From assembly GCF_009651005.1 (NCBI RefSeq), contig NZ_WHVW01000005.1, forward strand, positions 140,394 to 204,393: a stretch of DNA of 64,000 nucleotides, written 5' to 3'. The number at the start of each line of letters is the position of its first letter. Positions within the stretch are counted from its first letter, which is position 1. The position numbers were made by a program, and so were the translations under genes. Source of the stretch: Sporosarcina obsidiansis (GTDB lineage Bacteria > Bacillota > Bacilli > Bacillales_A > Planococcaceae). The notes under the pieces are model-generated. The model did no database searches and had not been told where the DNA came from. It saw only the letters and a list, made by a program, of their open reading frames with translations. Below are positions 27,182 to 35,123 of the stretch, one piece after another.

Positions 27182-27961
27182 TTAGTACAGGTTCTTTTTA
27201 TCAATAAATTTCATACCAACTACACCAATTATGATAGTTCCTATAATTAGTAGCGAAGATATGGCCGAAATTGATGGATTTAAATTAAATTGAATATCAG
27301 AATATATTAATAAAGGTAATGTAGTAACGCTAGAACTAGTCAAAAATAACCCTACTACCAGTTCATCAAAAGAAATAATGAAGGCAAAAAATCCTCCTGC
27401 AATCAATGCTGGTTTTATTAACGGTAATGTCACCAAAAAAACAGTTTTTAGAGGCGAGGCACCTAGAATTCTTGACGCTTCTTCAATAGATGGATTTATT
27501 TTCCCTAAACTTGCAACTACTGATCTAACAACATAGGGAATAGTTAACACACAATGTGCTGCGATTAATCGAATATAAGCATCCGTAATTCCTAACTTAC
27601 TAAAAAACATTAATAAGCCTATTCCCAGCAAAAGCGATGGCACGATCAATGGTGCTAGAAATAACGAGTTGACCATACCTTTTAATTTAAAACGATATCG
27701 AACTACGGCTATCGAAACCATCGTACCTATAATCAAAGAAATGATTGTCGCAATCACAGCAACTAAAAGGCTGTTCAATAGCGGTTCTAAATATCTGCCA
27801 TCTGAGATTACATATTCATACCACTTAAAGGAAAAGCCTTTTGGCGGGAACGTTAAGTACGATGTATTACTGAAAGATGTAGCAATAACAATCACTAAAG
27901 GTGCCATTAAAAAAGCAAAGATGAATAGATTGATAATGCGAAAAACAGAAATTGGTTTCAC
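27182..27961 (-). CDS. PotC-like ABC transporter permease
   Basis: This 259-residue inner-membrane permease has about six hydrophobic helices and the EAA-type cytoplasmic loop 'EEASRILGASPLKTVFLVTLPLIKP', where the ATPase docks. It corresponds to PotC of polyamine importers. The GTG start directly follows the potB-like stop with GGAGGAGG before it, so the pair is co-translated. Pot-type transporters may also carry other amines or GABA-like compounds. Confidence 0.88.
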   Translation of the reverse strand: MKPISVFRIINLFIFAFLMAPLVIVIATSFSNTSYLTFPPKGFSFKWYEYVISDGRYLEPLLNSLLVAVIATIISLIIGTMVSIAVVRYRFKLKGMVNSLFLAPLIVPSLLLGIGLLMFFSKLGITDAYIRLIAAHCVLTIPYVVRSVVASLGKINPSIEEASRILGASPLKTVFLVTLPLIKPALIAGGFFAFIISFDELVVGLFLTSSSVTTLPLLIYSDIQFNLNPSISAISSLLIIGTIIIGVVGMKFIDKKNLY

Positions 27962-28810
27962 TTACAATCCTCCTCCTTGATTCGACACTTTACTAAGCAT
28001 TTTATTATATATACTTATTATAAGTAGTACGGCTATTAATAAAATGACGGCAATAGAGGATGCATATGACCAATTTAATAAGTTCATTGTTTGATTATAG
28101 ATTTCGGTCGCCATAACAGGAACTTTTGGTCCACCTATCAGTGCTGGAGTGATGTAAAAACTAATTGCTATTGAAAATACAAGTAATGTACCCGCAAATA
28201 TACCTGGAAGTGATAAAGGAATTGTTACGAGCCAAAAAGTTTTAAATGGTGATGCACCTAAATTTTCTGATGCGTGCTCAATATTTAGATCCATTGAAGA
28301 CAAAATAGGATATAGCACTAGAACCATAAAAGGTAACAAAACATGAGTCATTGCAATAATAACTCCCAATGGGGTATATAATATTTCGATCGGGCTTGAG
28401 ATAATATGAAGAGCTAATAATGTTTCATTTATTAATCCCTTCTTACCCATAATGACCATCCATCCAAAGTTTCGGACGACCGCACTTGTTAGTAACGGAA
28501 GTATTACTAATAATAGAAGAAAGTTTTGATACTTCGCTTTTGCTCTCGCGATACCATATGAGAGAAAATATCCCAAAACCAAACAAACTATACTTGTTAC
28601 AAATCCAATCCATATGGTGCGCCACAGTATTTTTAAATAATGTGAGTCTGTTAAAAACTTACTATAATTTTCTAACGTAAAGGCTCCGTCTGGCTGTGAT
28701 TTAAAGAAACTAATGATGAAAATTTGTCCAAGAGGAACGATAAAGAAAAATAACATCATTGCCATTCCTGGAATCAGTAATATCCAATGGGGTGAAAGTT
28801 TTAATTTCAT
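27962..28810 (-). CDS. PotB-like ABC transporter permease
   Basis: This 282-residue permease with about six transmembrane helices has the EAA loop 'EHASENLGASPFKTFWLVTIPLSLP'. It is the PotB partner of the heterodimeric membrane channel. It lies between the binding-protein gene and the potC-like gene, with AGGAAGGTG before its ATG. No anomaly is visible. Confidence 0.88.
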   Translation of the reverse strand: MKLKLSPHWILLIPGMAMMLFFFIVPLGQIFIISFFKSQPDGAFTLENYSKFLTDSHYLKILWRTIWIGFVTSIVCLVLGYFLSYGIARAKAKYQNFLLLLVILPLLTSAVVRNFGWMVIMGKKGLINETLLALHIISSPIEILYTPLGVIIAMTHVLLPFMVLVLYPILSSMDLNIEHASENLGASPFKTFWLVTIPLSLPGIFAGTLLVFSIAISFYITPALIGGPKVPVMATEIYNQTMNLLNWSYASSIAVILLIAVLLIISIYNKMLSKVSNQGGGL

Positions 28811-28883
28811 TGCTTCACCTTCCTATTATAAATAAGTTATGTAAGGCAATAGTATTTGTATATTGCCTTACCAATTATCACGT

Positions 28884-29954
28884 TTATTGTGAGATTAACT
28901 TAGACCAACGTTCCGTCCATTCAGCTTTATTCTCATTAATTGTGTTCCAATCTAATTTAATTAGGCTATCCATAACCTCTTCTCCATGAGGAATGACTTC
29001 AGCTAAATCTACTGAAATTTTCACGTCTTTATTCGTGGGTGAGAATCCTGTTTTTTCTGCAAAAGCTTTTTGAACTTCAGGACGCAATGAATAATTAATA
29101 AACTCATTTGCTAGTTCGGAGTTCTTAGTACCTTTTACAACTTGCATATTAATGAAAATTGCCATTCCTCCTTCTTCAGGTATAGAAAAACCAATTGGTT
29201 GTCCTTGCTTACTAAAGTTAAAAGCATACCCCGAGTCATATGGAGCAATTACGACCTCTTCTTGAGCAAAAAGATTTCCTAAATCAGGAGTCGTTCCCAC
29301 AATCGATGACGCATGTGGTAATAAAGTTTCAATGCTAGAAAATCCAGGATCAATATTATCTTCGTTGCCCTCATTTAGTAAAGCGTTCATTACTAGGAAT
29401 TGTAGACCAAATGTATTTGAAATATCGATTACTCCAACATTTCCTTTGTACTCTTCTTTCCATAAATCTTTCCAACTTGTAGGAACGTCTTTAACAAGAT
29501 CTATATTGTATAAAATGCCTAAAGCGTCAAATGCCATAGCGGGACCATACCCCTCTTCCAAGACAGCGCTTTCATAGATACCAGAAATATTTTTAACAAT
29601 GCTAGAATCTATTTCTTCTACTAATTCTTCATTGATTGCCTGTATTTCTTGACCACCCGAAAATTGCACTACATCAATCTCAGGGCTACCCTTTTGGGCC
29701 TTGATTCTAGCAAGTGCATCTGCAGAATATAGCGTAACAACTTCTACTTCCGCATTAAATTCTTCTTCAAACGGTTTTACTAACACTTCCATTTGCGCAG
29801 CCTCATAATCTCCGCCAAATGATGAAACCACTAGTTTTCGCTTTTCACTTGCTTCATTTGAAGAGTTTCCTTCTTCTTTATCATCTTTACTACACGCCGC
29901 TAAGATCAACATACTTGCCATCATTAGCATTAATAATCTAGATATTTTTTTCAT
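28884..29954 (-). CDS. PotD/PotF-like lipoprotein, ABC transporter substrate-binding protein
   Basis: This 356-residue extracytoplasmic lipoprotein has the signal peptide 'MKKISRLLMLMMASMLILAAC', with the lipobox Cys at 21, followed by an acidic linker and a polyamine-type binding domain beginning 'KLVVSSFGGDYEAAQ'. ATG 29954 is chosen because GGGGGATTAAG precedes it. The longer frame to 29996 would hide the signal peptide. It delivers substrate to the PotABC-like transporter encoded downstream. The ligand is inferred to be a polyamine, a gamma-glutamylated polyamine or a related amine. Confidence 0.9.
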   Translation of the reverse strand: MKKISRLLMLMMASMLILAACSKDDKEEGNSSNEASEKRKLVVSSFGGDYEAAQMEVLVKPFEEEFNAEVEVVTLYSADALARIKAQKGSPEIDVVQFSGGQEIQAINEELVEEIDSSIVKNISGIYESAVLEEGYGPAMAFDALGILYNIDLVKDVPTSWKDLWKEEYKGNVGVIDISNTFGLQFLVMNALLNEGNEDNIDPGFSSIETLLPHASSIVGTTPDLGNLFAQEEVVIAPYDSGYAFNFSKQGQPIGFSIPEEGGMAIFINMQVVKGTKNSELANEFINYSLRPEVQKAFAEKTGFSPTNKDVKISVDLAEVIPHGEEVMDSLIKLDWNTINENKAEWTERWSKLISQ

Positions 29955-29955
29955 C

Positions 29956-30726
29956 TTAATCCCCCATAATTGTTTTATTAGTAGTTGCCTTATCAATTAA
30001 CCAATTAAAAATGAGTTTTGCATGTTCGCTTTCTTGATACATCATTTCTGGATGCCATTGTACAGCCATAATATCTTCCCTATCTTGAAATGTAATGACT
30101 TCCACAATACCGTCTTTTGCACATCCAACAATCTCCAGATTTCCACCCAAATGCTTTATTGATTGGTGGTGGATACTATTTACTTTAACTGTATTTCCCA
30201 ATAAAGAGGAAACAAAATGTTCTTTCTTTAAATCAACATCATGAACAGGTTGGGATTGATTAGTTAAGGTTAAATGATCTATCTTGGTTGATAATTCAGT
30301 CTTAATATCTTTATGCAAAGTTCCATTTTGAACTATATTTAATAGTTGCATTCCCCTACAAACGAGTAATATCGGAATTTCCATATCGAGAGCTTGTTTT
30401 AATAATTCTATTTCGTATTCATCTCTTTCCACAGAAATATCCTGATATTGTTGATCTTCTTGTTCTGTTTCATAATATCTCGGATGGATATCTTCCCCTC
30501 CAGCCAAAATCAATGCATCAATTGATTCCAATTGTTCTTTAATAAATTTTTTAGGAACAATTGGCATCAAAGCTGGTAACGCTTTCGAATTTAGGATAGA
30601 TTCTACAAAGTCATAGCTAAACATTGTAAACTGTTGCCCTGGAACACCTTTTATCCATCCATCTTTATTCTCTTCAGAAGAGACAAAATATCCTGTCACT
30701 CCTACTTTTATTAATGTGTTCCTCAT
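29956..30726 (-). CDS. PuuD-like gamma-glutamyl hydrolase (class I amidotransferase, peptidase C26)
   Basis: This 256-residue class-I glutamine amidotransferase-like hydrolase has the nucleophile Cys in 'PILLVCRGMQLLNI' and the catalytic His-x-Glu in 'MAVQWHPEMMYQ', plus the substrate motif 'ILAGGEDIHPRYY'. It resembles PuuD, which splits gamma-glutamyl-GABA to glutamate and GABA. No PuuA or PuuB homologue is in this window, so the route producing its substrate is not evident. It follows the GntR regulator gene and precedes the binding-protein gene. Confidence 0.88.
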   Translation of the reverse strand: MRNTLIKVGVTGYFVSSEENKDGWIKGVPGQQFTMFSYDFVESILNSKALPALMPIVPKKFIKEQLESIDALILAGGEDIHPRYYETEQEDQQYQDISVERDEYEIELLKQALDMEIPILLVCRGMQLLNIVQNGTLHKDIKTELSTKIDHLTLTNQSQPVHDVDLKKEHFVSSLLGNTVKVNSIHHQSIKHLGGNLEIVGCAKDGIVEVITFQDREDIMAVQWHPEMMYQESEHAKLIFNWLIDKATTNKTIMGD

Positions 30727-30757
30727 TTATTCACCTCATTGAGCTCCAATAAGTGTT

Positions 30758-31477
30758 TTATAGTAATTCAAACAACTTAGAATTTGTAGTGTTAATATGA
30801 ATTGCCATACTCTTATATGCTTGTTCAGCATTACCGCTTTCAATTGCTTCTAAAAGCTGAATATGTTCCATATAACTTTTTTCATGAACTACATCATTAA
30901 ACGGCAATATATCTAACACAGGATTCACTTGCAATCTAATCATTCGAACGGCCTGTTCAAAGTATTGATTTTTCGAACATTTACCTAGCATTAAATGAAA
31001 TTGCACATCCAATGATCGAAATTCCTCACGATTTTTTTCCCTTTTCATTTCCTCATTAATAGAACTTAATATTTTCAATTCATTTTCAGAAATATTTTTT
31101 ACAGCCAATCGAGCAACTTCTGGTTCTATAACACTTCTATATTCAAATAGCTGTAAATACTTTTCTTTATCACTTAAAACTTTTGATCTTGTGCGTTCAA
31201 TATTTTGTGTTGTAAGTGGAAGAATAAACGTTCCTCCTTTAGCACCTCTAATCTGTTCAATAAACCCCTCCTCTTTTAGCACTGCAATTGCCTCTCTCAT
31301 CGTAATCCGACTCGTATTAAAAATCTTACAAAGTTCCCTCTCTGGAGGTAACTGCTCTCCAGGCAGTAATTCTTTTAAAACAATAGCTTCTTGTAATTGT
31401 TCGAAAATATAGTTACTCAATTTCTTCGCCTCTATATTTTTGAACGTACCAACACTTTTCAATTGATCGTAAGACAT
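30758..31477 (-). CDS. GntR/FadR-family regulator with FCD domain
   Basis: This 239-residue regulator has an N-terminal winged helix ('PGEQLPPERELCKIFNTSRITMREAIAVL'-type region) and a C-terminal all-helical FCD ligand domain ('FRSLDVQFHLMLGKCSKNQYFEQAV'). FCD repressors sense carboxylates or amino acids. It is the first gene of the PuuD-Pot-ALDH operon. ATG 31477 has AGGAGAGG upstream and is preferred over the longer frame to 31546. The palindrome at 31493-31516, just before the ribosome site, suits autorepression. Confidence 0.9.
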   Translation of the reverse strand: MSYDQLKSVGTFKNIEAKKLSNYIFEQLQEAIVLKELLPGEQLPPERELCKIFNTSRITMREAIAVLKEEGFIEQIRGAKGGTFILPLTTQNIERTRSKVLSDKEKYLQLFEYRSVIEPEVARLAVKNISENELKILSSINEEMKREKNREEFRSLDVQFHLMLGKCSKNQYFEQAVRMIRLQVNPVLDILPFNDVVHEKSYMEHIQLLEAIESGNAEQAYKSMAIHINTTNSKLFELL

Positions 31478-31492
31478 TATTTCCTCTCCTCT

Positions 31493-31516
31493 GGTATAAG
31501 GTCTAAACCTTATACC
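31493..31516. promoter_or_regulatory. GntR operator palindrome
   Basis: Half-sites GGTATAAGGT and ACCTTATACC are perfect inverted repeats separated by CTAA. The site lies in the leader of the GntR gene, immediately upstream of its ribosome site, and about 115 bases downstream of the predicted promoter. This position suits autoregulation of the whole operon by roadblock or initiation block. Confidence 0.75.
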
Positions 31517-31630
31517 AATAATAAATCTTTCTTTTTTGAAATGCAATCATTTTCTGATATTTATTTTCGCATAAAAAATAACGTTTCTTTAGACCTATTA
31601 ATATTGAATATTGATGGAATATAAAAATAA

Positions 31631-31659
31631 ATTATATTTACAAAAAATTGACGTTACAA
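31631..31659 (-). promoter_or_regulatory. Sigma-A promoter of the GntR-Pot operon
   Basis: On the minus strand TTGTAA, a 17-base spacer and a perfect TATAAT form a good vegetative promoter about 155 bases upstream of the GntR start. The rest of the leader (31478-31630) holds the operator and no gene. Confidence 0.6.
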
Positions 31660-31949
31660 TCACTTGAAGCTTAATTTTGGTTGTTTGTCTGCTTCCTTTA
31701 AACTACTATCCACAATTTAATCGCATCGCTTTTCTTTCATTTCATCTTATGAAAGTCATTCAAAAATTCGCAAGAGTAAAATACTTTATAAAACAAGTAA
31801 TACTATTTCACAAGGATTCAAATGAATATCTCACACAAAAAACAAAAATTCCTCTTAGCGCTATTTCTAAAGAGTGATTCCTGTTGTATGAATCTAGCTA
31901 TCATTAGTTCCTTTGATAATTCAAACGCTTCTTTCACAATAAATAAAAG

Positions 31950-31985
31950 ACCTGCCAGAAAGAATTCCAGGCAAGCCTTTCATTG
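31950..31985 (-). terminator. Intrinsic terminator after the amidohydrolase remnant
   Basis: On the minus strand AGGCTTGCC pairs with GGCAGGTCT (with wobbles) and is followed by TTTTATTTATT. It lies downstream of the broken amidohydrolase gene. Apart from this hairpin and the GntR leader, 31660-32022 shows nothing I can assign. Confidence 0.5.
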
Positions 31986-32022
31986 TATAGATTGGATTTA
32001 CTCAAGTTGACAGCATAAATCG

Positions 32023-32953
32023 TTAAACGGTAATATCTTTTAATTCGTAGACAATATTTCCATCACACATTGTAAATACAACTTTTGTATTTACAATGCT
32101 TTCGGGCTCAATTTCAAATAAGTTTTCATTCAAGACTATGATATCAGCTAATTTTCCTTCTTCTAATGTACCTACCTCATCTTCTCTAAAGCATCCGAAA
32201 GCCGGTGCATACGTATAAGCTTTTAAAGTTTCGGCAGTTGTTAACTTTTCATTTTCATTCCAACAGTGAACCATAGTACTGTCTTTTCGAGTTACAGCAT
32301 GAAAAATTTCTTTCATAAGTAAAACATGTACGACTGGAAAATCACTTCCTAGAGCTACTACAGCCCCTGCATCGAGAAACGCTTTATTTAAATAGGTGTT
32401 TTTGAAACGTTTTGCGCCTAGTTTTTCAATATATACTTTTCGTTCCAATGCTGCCTAAGCGCTGCACTGTTTATCAAGCCATAATGACATTCTAAATGAT
32501 TTAATATGATTGGATGATCTGGAAAATATGCATCCAACAATTCTTTCGAAGGTAAAGAAAAATCTGCCCATTCCCCATTATCCTAGCCAAAACCGATAAT
32601 CCACTCTTTATGTTGATGATGTTCCCACTCACTCTTTAGTGTTTGATTATATCATCGGTCGACTTGGTATGACTCAAATCAAAACTTTCTAATTGTAATG
32701 CACCAGGAAAGAGATGAAGGTGAAAATTATGAAAGCCTGGCATAATCAGTTGATCAACAAAATCATATATTTCTACAGATTCATCATTTGATACGTTTAA
32801 CTCCTTTACAGACGATGCAATTTTTATTATTGTGTTGTCTTCCACTAAAATAGCAGCTGGACCAGGGAATTCCCCCAATCCTGTAAACATATTATTACTT
32901 AACAACACTTTCTTCATAATATCGGAAACGCTCTCACCATTTGCGCATAACAA
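32023..32953 (-). pseudogene. Broken YtcJ-type amidohydrolase
   Basis: Three leftward pieces add up to a degraded metal-dependent amidohydrolase. 32636-32917 encodes the N-terminal part with the metal-ligand motif 'PGFHNFHLHLFPGA'. 32449-32635 reads in another frame as 'WIIGFG', a stop, 'DNGEWADFSLPSKELLDAYF' and '...HYGLINSAALR'. 32023-32448 encodes the C-terminal part with 'GAVVALGSDFPV' and 'GTLEEGKLADIIVL'. A frameshift, an in-frame stop and the loss of roughly half of the middle of a normally 530-550 residue enzyme show it is dead. Confidence 0.8.
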
Positions 32954-33130
32954 TACCCTGTTAAACAGAGTGCTAAGGCCGTAAAAATATAAGCAAGCGG
33001 CACTTTTCTGTTAGTAACTTCTGAAGCGATACCAAAGGTGGAAAAGATCGTAATTGGCGCCATTAATGATAGTCCAAAGACGATAAGTTATTTTCCTGTT
33101 AACCTTCTATTCAATTTCACTTCCGACATA
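32925..33130 (-). pseudogene. N-terminal remnant of an APC-family amino-acid permease
   Basis: On the minus strand the frame from ATG near 33129 reads 'MSEVKLNRRLTGK', a stop, then 'LIVFGLSLMAPITIFSTFGI', '..VPLAYIFTALALCLTGYCYA' and 'QMVRAFPIL', and stops. This is the start of an APC permease, which normally continues AFPIAGSAY. The remaining 400 or so residues are missing, and the fragment runs straight into the amidohydrolase remnant. A deletion has joined the two genes, and an early stop inactivates the fragment. Confidence 0.7.
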
Positions 33131-33149
33131 AAATTCCCTCTACTCAATT

Positions 33150-33166
33150 TGACTGATCATCAGTCA
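33150..33166. promoter_or_regulatory. TetR-type operator upstream of the permease remnant
   Basis: TGACTGATCATCAGTCA has perfect 8-bp arms around one central base and lies just upstream of the broken permease start. Its form and position suit a TetR dimer. The matching regulator seems to be the decayed TetR gene at 33335-33605. Confidence 0.6.
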
Positions 33167-33334
33167 CAAGATCATAATATATTCTCCCGTAAATAAGTTT
33201 ATTTTAAGAGAAATATACATCTCATGACTGACTTTCATTGATATTATTTTTTATCAATACATTTTTCTAAAAAACTCAAAACAGTTTTATAATAATTCTG
33301 TTCCTTATTTTATATTAGTTTTTAATAGGCATAA

Positions 33335-33605
33335 GTTCATTAAAATGCTAGTTTAACAAATATTATTAACTCTGCATTCTGTGCATCTATCTCATCATGT
33401 GTCGGTGAATCATTAATATACAGCTTTGATCAACTGTGCGATTTTCTCATCGCTGTCGTCAAGTAAATCCACGTTTCAATTAATTACTTGCATAATCTCT
33501 TTGACCACAAATTATGCAATCTCTGACATCATCCAAAATTAGGTACCAAAATATAAGTAACATGTTCCTGAAGCTATACCTGCCACTTCGACAATTCTCT
33601 GGTTT
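33335..33605 (-). pseudogene. Decayed TetR-family regulator
   Basis: On the minus strand the region reads 'IVEVAGIASGTCYLYFGT', a clear TetR recognition helix (usual form AGIAKGTFYLYFKSK), then '..SEIA.FVVKEIMQVIN', 'LLDDSDEKIAQLIKAVY' and 'DEIDAQNAELIIFVKLAF', with stops and frame changes between the pieces. No start is visible. The TetR motif is strong enough to call the family, and the gene is clearly dead. It probably controlled the adjacent permease/amidohydrolase locus. Confidence 0.6.
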
Positions 33606-33688
33606 TAAGAATAACAATAGTCGTTAAAGTGCTATGAATATGCGCATATAAAAAAGAGCAAGAAATTTTTCTTACTCCTAGTTCTTCG

Positions 33689-34003
33689 CTATGAAATGTA
33701 TTTTAATCCTGAAACGCCTATTATAATTACAATTACCGCCACAATTCTTCCCCTGCTTTTCGATTCTCCAAAAAATATCATATTTATAACAACTGCAGCT
33801 GCAGTTCCAATACCAATCCACACTGCATATGCAGTACTCACTTGCAGATAGTCAAATGAGGCATACAGAAAATAAAATGCTCCACTAAATCCTGTTGCTA
33901 ACCAAATAGCATGTTTAACTTTTTTCGTTGTACTAAATTTTTTTAATCCTATCACGCCAAAGGTTTCAAAAACTGCTGCTAACAGAACATATGCCCATCC
34001 CAT
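33689..34003 (-). CDS. Small multidrug resistance (SMR) efflux subunit, second of a pair
   Basis: This 104-residue protein with four transmembrane helices has the conserved membrane glutamate at position 13 ('LLAAVFETFGVIGLKK') and the 'STAYAVWIGIGTAAAVVINM' helix of the SMR family. It would act as a proton-coupled exporter of cationic compounds, paired with the gene just upstream. The two frames abut, a common layout for heterodimeric SMR pumps (YkkCD, EbrAB). Quaternary amines, dyes or guanidinium are possible substrates, and sequence alone does not decide. Confidence 0.9.
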   Translation of the reverse strand: MGWAYVLLAAVFETFGVIGLKKFSTTKKVKHAIWLATGFSGAFYFLYASFDYLQVSTAYAVWIGIGTAAAVVINMIFFGESKSRGRIVAVIVIIIGVSGLKYIS

Positions 34004-34351
34004 TTATAACGCTCCTTTCTGAATCTTTTTTTCGGCTACCGTATCAGCAATATTTAACATAATTACTCCGACAATGATTATACAAATAAATACAACTTTA
34101 ATTGTTGTAAATGTTTCATTGAATAAATAAATATCCATTAATGATGTTCCTACCGTTCCTGCAGCTGCAAATATTGCATACACAGTACCTGTCGGTAAAC
34201 CTTCACACGCTTTAGCAAGCAACCAGAAATCTACTACAATGAGTGGAATGATTAAAGCCCAGTGCCACCAATCGCTCGCAACATTAAATCCAAAAATCCA
34301 CAATAGCTCGCATAAACTCGTCAACCCAACATATATCCAAGATTTATTCAT
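34004..34351 (-). CDS. Small multidrug resistance (SMR) efflux subunit, first of a pair
   Basis: This 115-residue, four-helix SMR protein has Glu15 in 'SLCELLWIFGFN' and the 'LPTGTVYAIFAAAGTVGTSLMD' helix. It is the first gene of the pair, with GGAGG before the ATG. The TetR-like palindrome about 35 bases upstream overlaps the predicted promoter, so induction by a drug-sensing repressor is likely. No guanidine (ykkC) riboswitch-like leader is visible. The second subunit has the complementary charge pattern expected for a heterodimer. Confidence 0.9.
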   Translation of the reverse strand: MNKSWIYVGLTSLCELLWIFGFNVASDWWHWALIIPLIVVDFWLLAKACEGLPTGTVYAIFAAAGTVGTSLMDIYLFNETFTTIKVVFICIIIVGVIMLNIADTVAEKKIQKGAL

Positions 34352-34384
34352 ATGTTACCTCCTAAATTTACTACCAGCTTCAAA

Positions 34385-34403
34385 ATGAATGACGTTCATT
34401 CAT
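34385..34403. promoter_or_regulatory. TetR-type operator for the SMR pair
   Basis: ATGAATGACGTTCATTCAT has perfect 8-bp arms around CGT. It overlaps the region of a TTGATT-N17-TAAATT promoter-like pair reading towards the SMR genes. The adjacent TetR-like remnant at 34450-34720 is the likely former regulator. Confidence 0.6.
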
Positions 34404-34449
34404 AATTTAACATAAATAGTTATTAAAATCAAACTTATATTTTTATCCT

Positions 34450-34720
34450 GGCCATTAGAGGGCATTTTTATGTATTAAACATCATTAGGCTCGCTCTCAT
34501 GAAAGAACCGATGTTACCTACATATTGTTTGTTTTATGCTTTTACATTCAAAAATAATTTCTCAAAATTGCTAAGTAGTTCTTCTCGCCCGTGCACAGGC
34601 TCATCATTTTACAAAAATATTCAGCAAAGCAAACATCGTAATATGAAATCTATTCGACAACATTACAACTTTGATAAACTTTCTATTAAACGGTAAGCAG
34701 TATTAAACCGTTGCTGTCAG
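34450..34720 (-). pseudogene. Probable decayed TetR-family regulator beside the SMR pair
   Basis: On the minus strand pieces in shifting frames read 'RLIESLSKL', 'ITMFALLNIFVK', 'HGREELLSNFEKLFLNVKA' and 'NKQYVGNIGSFMRASLMMF'. They resemble the first helix, the DNA-binding region, the 'HFxxKEELL' junction and the ligand domain of a TetR repressor. Several stops interrupt it. The call rests on the order of motifs and the operator next to it. I am only moderately sure. Confidence 0.45.
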
Positions 34721-34784
34721 AGCATAGTCTTACATTATAGACAATAGAGTAATGTCCACTGTCAAATAATTTTTTTTAGTATAA

Positions 34785-34843
34785 GGTATCTGTGCGTTAA
34801 ACTATTGTGTTTGTTTAAACATTCATGTACGTTTTTACATTCA
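34785..34843. repeat. Palindromic intergenic repeat (family copy 5)
   Basis: It begins GGTATCTGTGCG and contains TTGTTTAAACATTCATGT, closely matching the long-form copy at 3436. It lies just before the old groEL terminator and outside the mobile island. Confidence 0.45.
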
Positions 34844-34848
34844 ATTAA

Positions 34849-34880
34849 AAAACGTCAACCCCTTAAAGGAGTTGACGCTT
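34849..34880 (-). terminator. Ancestral groESL terminator, stranded left of the island
   Basis: On the minus strand AGCGTCAACTCC pairs with GGGGTTGACGTT and is followed by TTTTT. It lies about 25 bases from the 18-bp groEL-end repeat at 34904. Before the island inserted, it would have followed groEL directly. Confidence 0.75.
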
Positions 34881-34903
34881 TTCAAATTCACCAGGCTGGC
34901 AGA

Positions 34904-34921
34904 TTACATCATGCCGCCCAT
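34904..34921. repeat. Left attachment-site core (groEL-end duplication)
   Basis: TTACATCATGCCGCCCAT is an exact 18-bp direct repeat of 51057-51074, the last codons and stop of groEL. Here no groEL frame continues, so this is the duplicated core made by site-specific integration. Confidence 0.88.
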
Positions 34922-35021
34922 TGAATTGCACATTTCGTACCATTTCATACACCTTTCAAACCGTTGATAAACTGCGATTTGAAACATTTGTGTTTCAATA
35001 GCTTGCGCTTAATCTCATTTC

Positions 35022-35041
35022 ATTGTTGCCCAATTGTTGCC
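35022..35041 (+). repeat. Integrase arm-type direct repeats, left end
   Basis: ATTGTTGCC occurs twice with starts 11 bases apart (35022, 35033). The same pair in the same orientation and spacing is found at the right end. One helical turn of spacing suits two integrase arm-domain contacts. Confidence 0.65.
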
Positions 35042-35123
35042 CTACTTTTATGAATGAACCCTGACTTGACCTATTATAATATTAAAAGTCACGCCAGCTT
35101 TGATATAACTTTTAATTAGCGAA

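Noticed and set aside
34352..34450. Guanidine (ykkC) riboswitch ahead of the SMR genes
   Set aside because: The leader is only about 35 bases between the operator and the start and lacks room or conserved sequence for the riboswitch.
34499..34696. 65-codon plus-strand frame
   Set aside because: The minus strand of the same stretch carries ordered TetR-like motifs, and the plus frame has no ribosome site.
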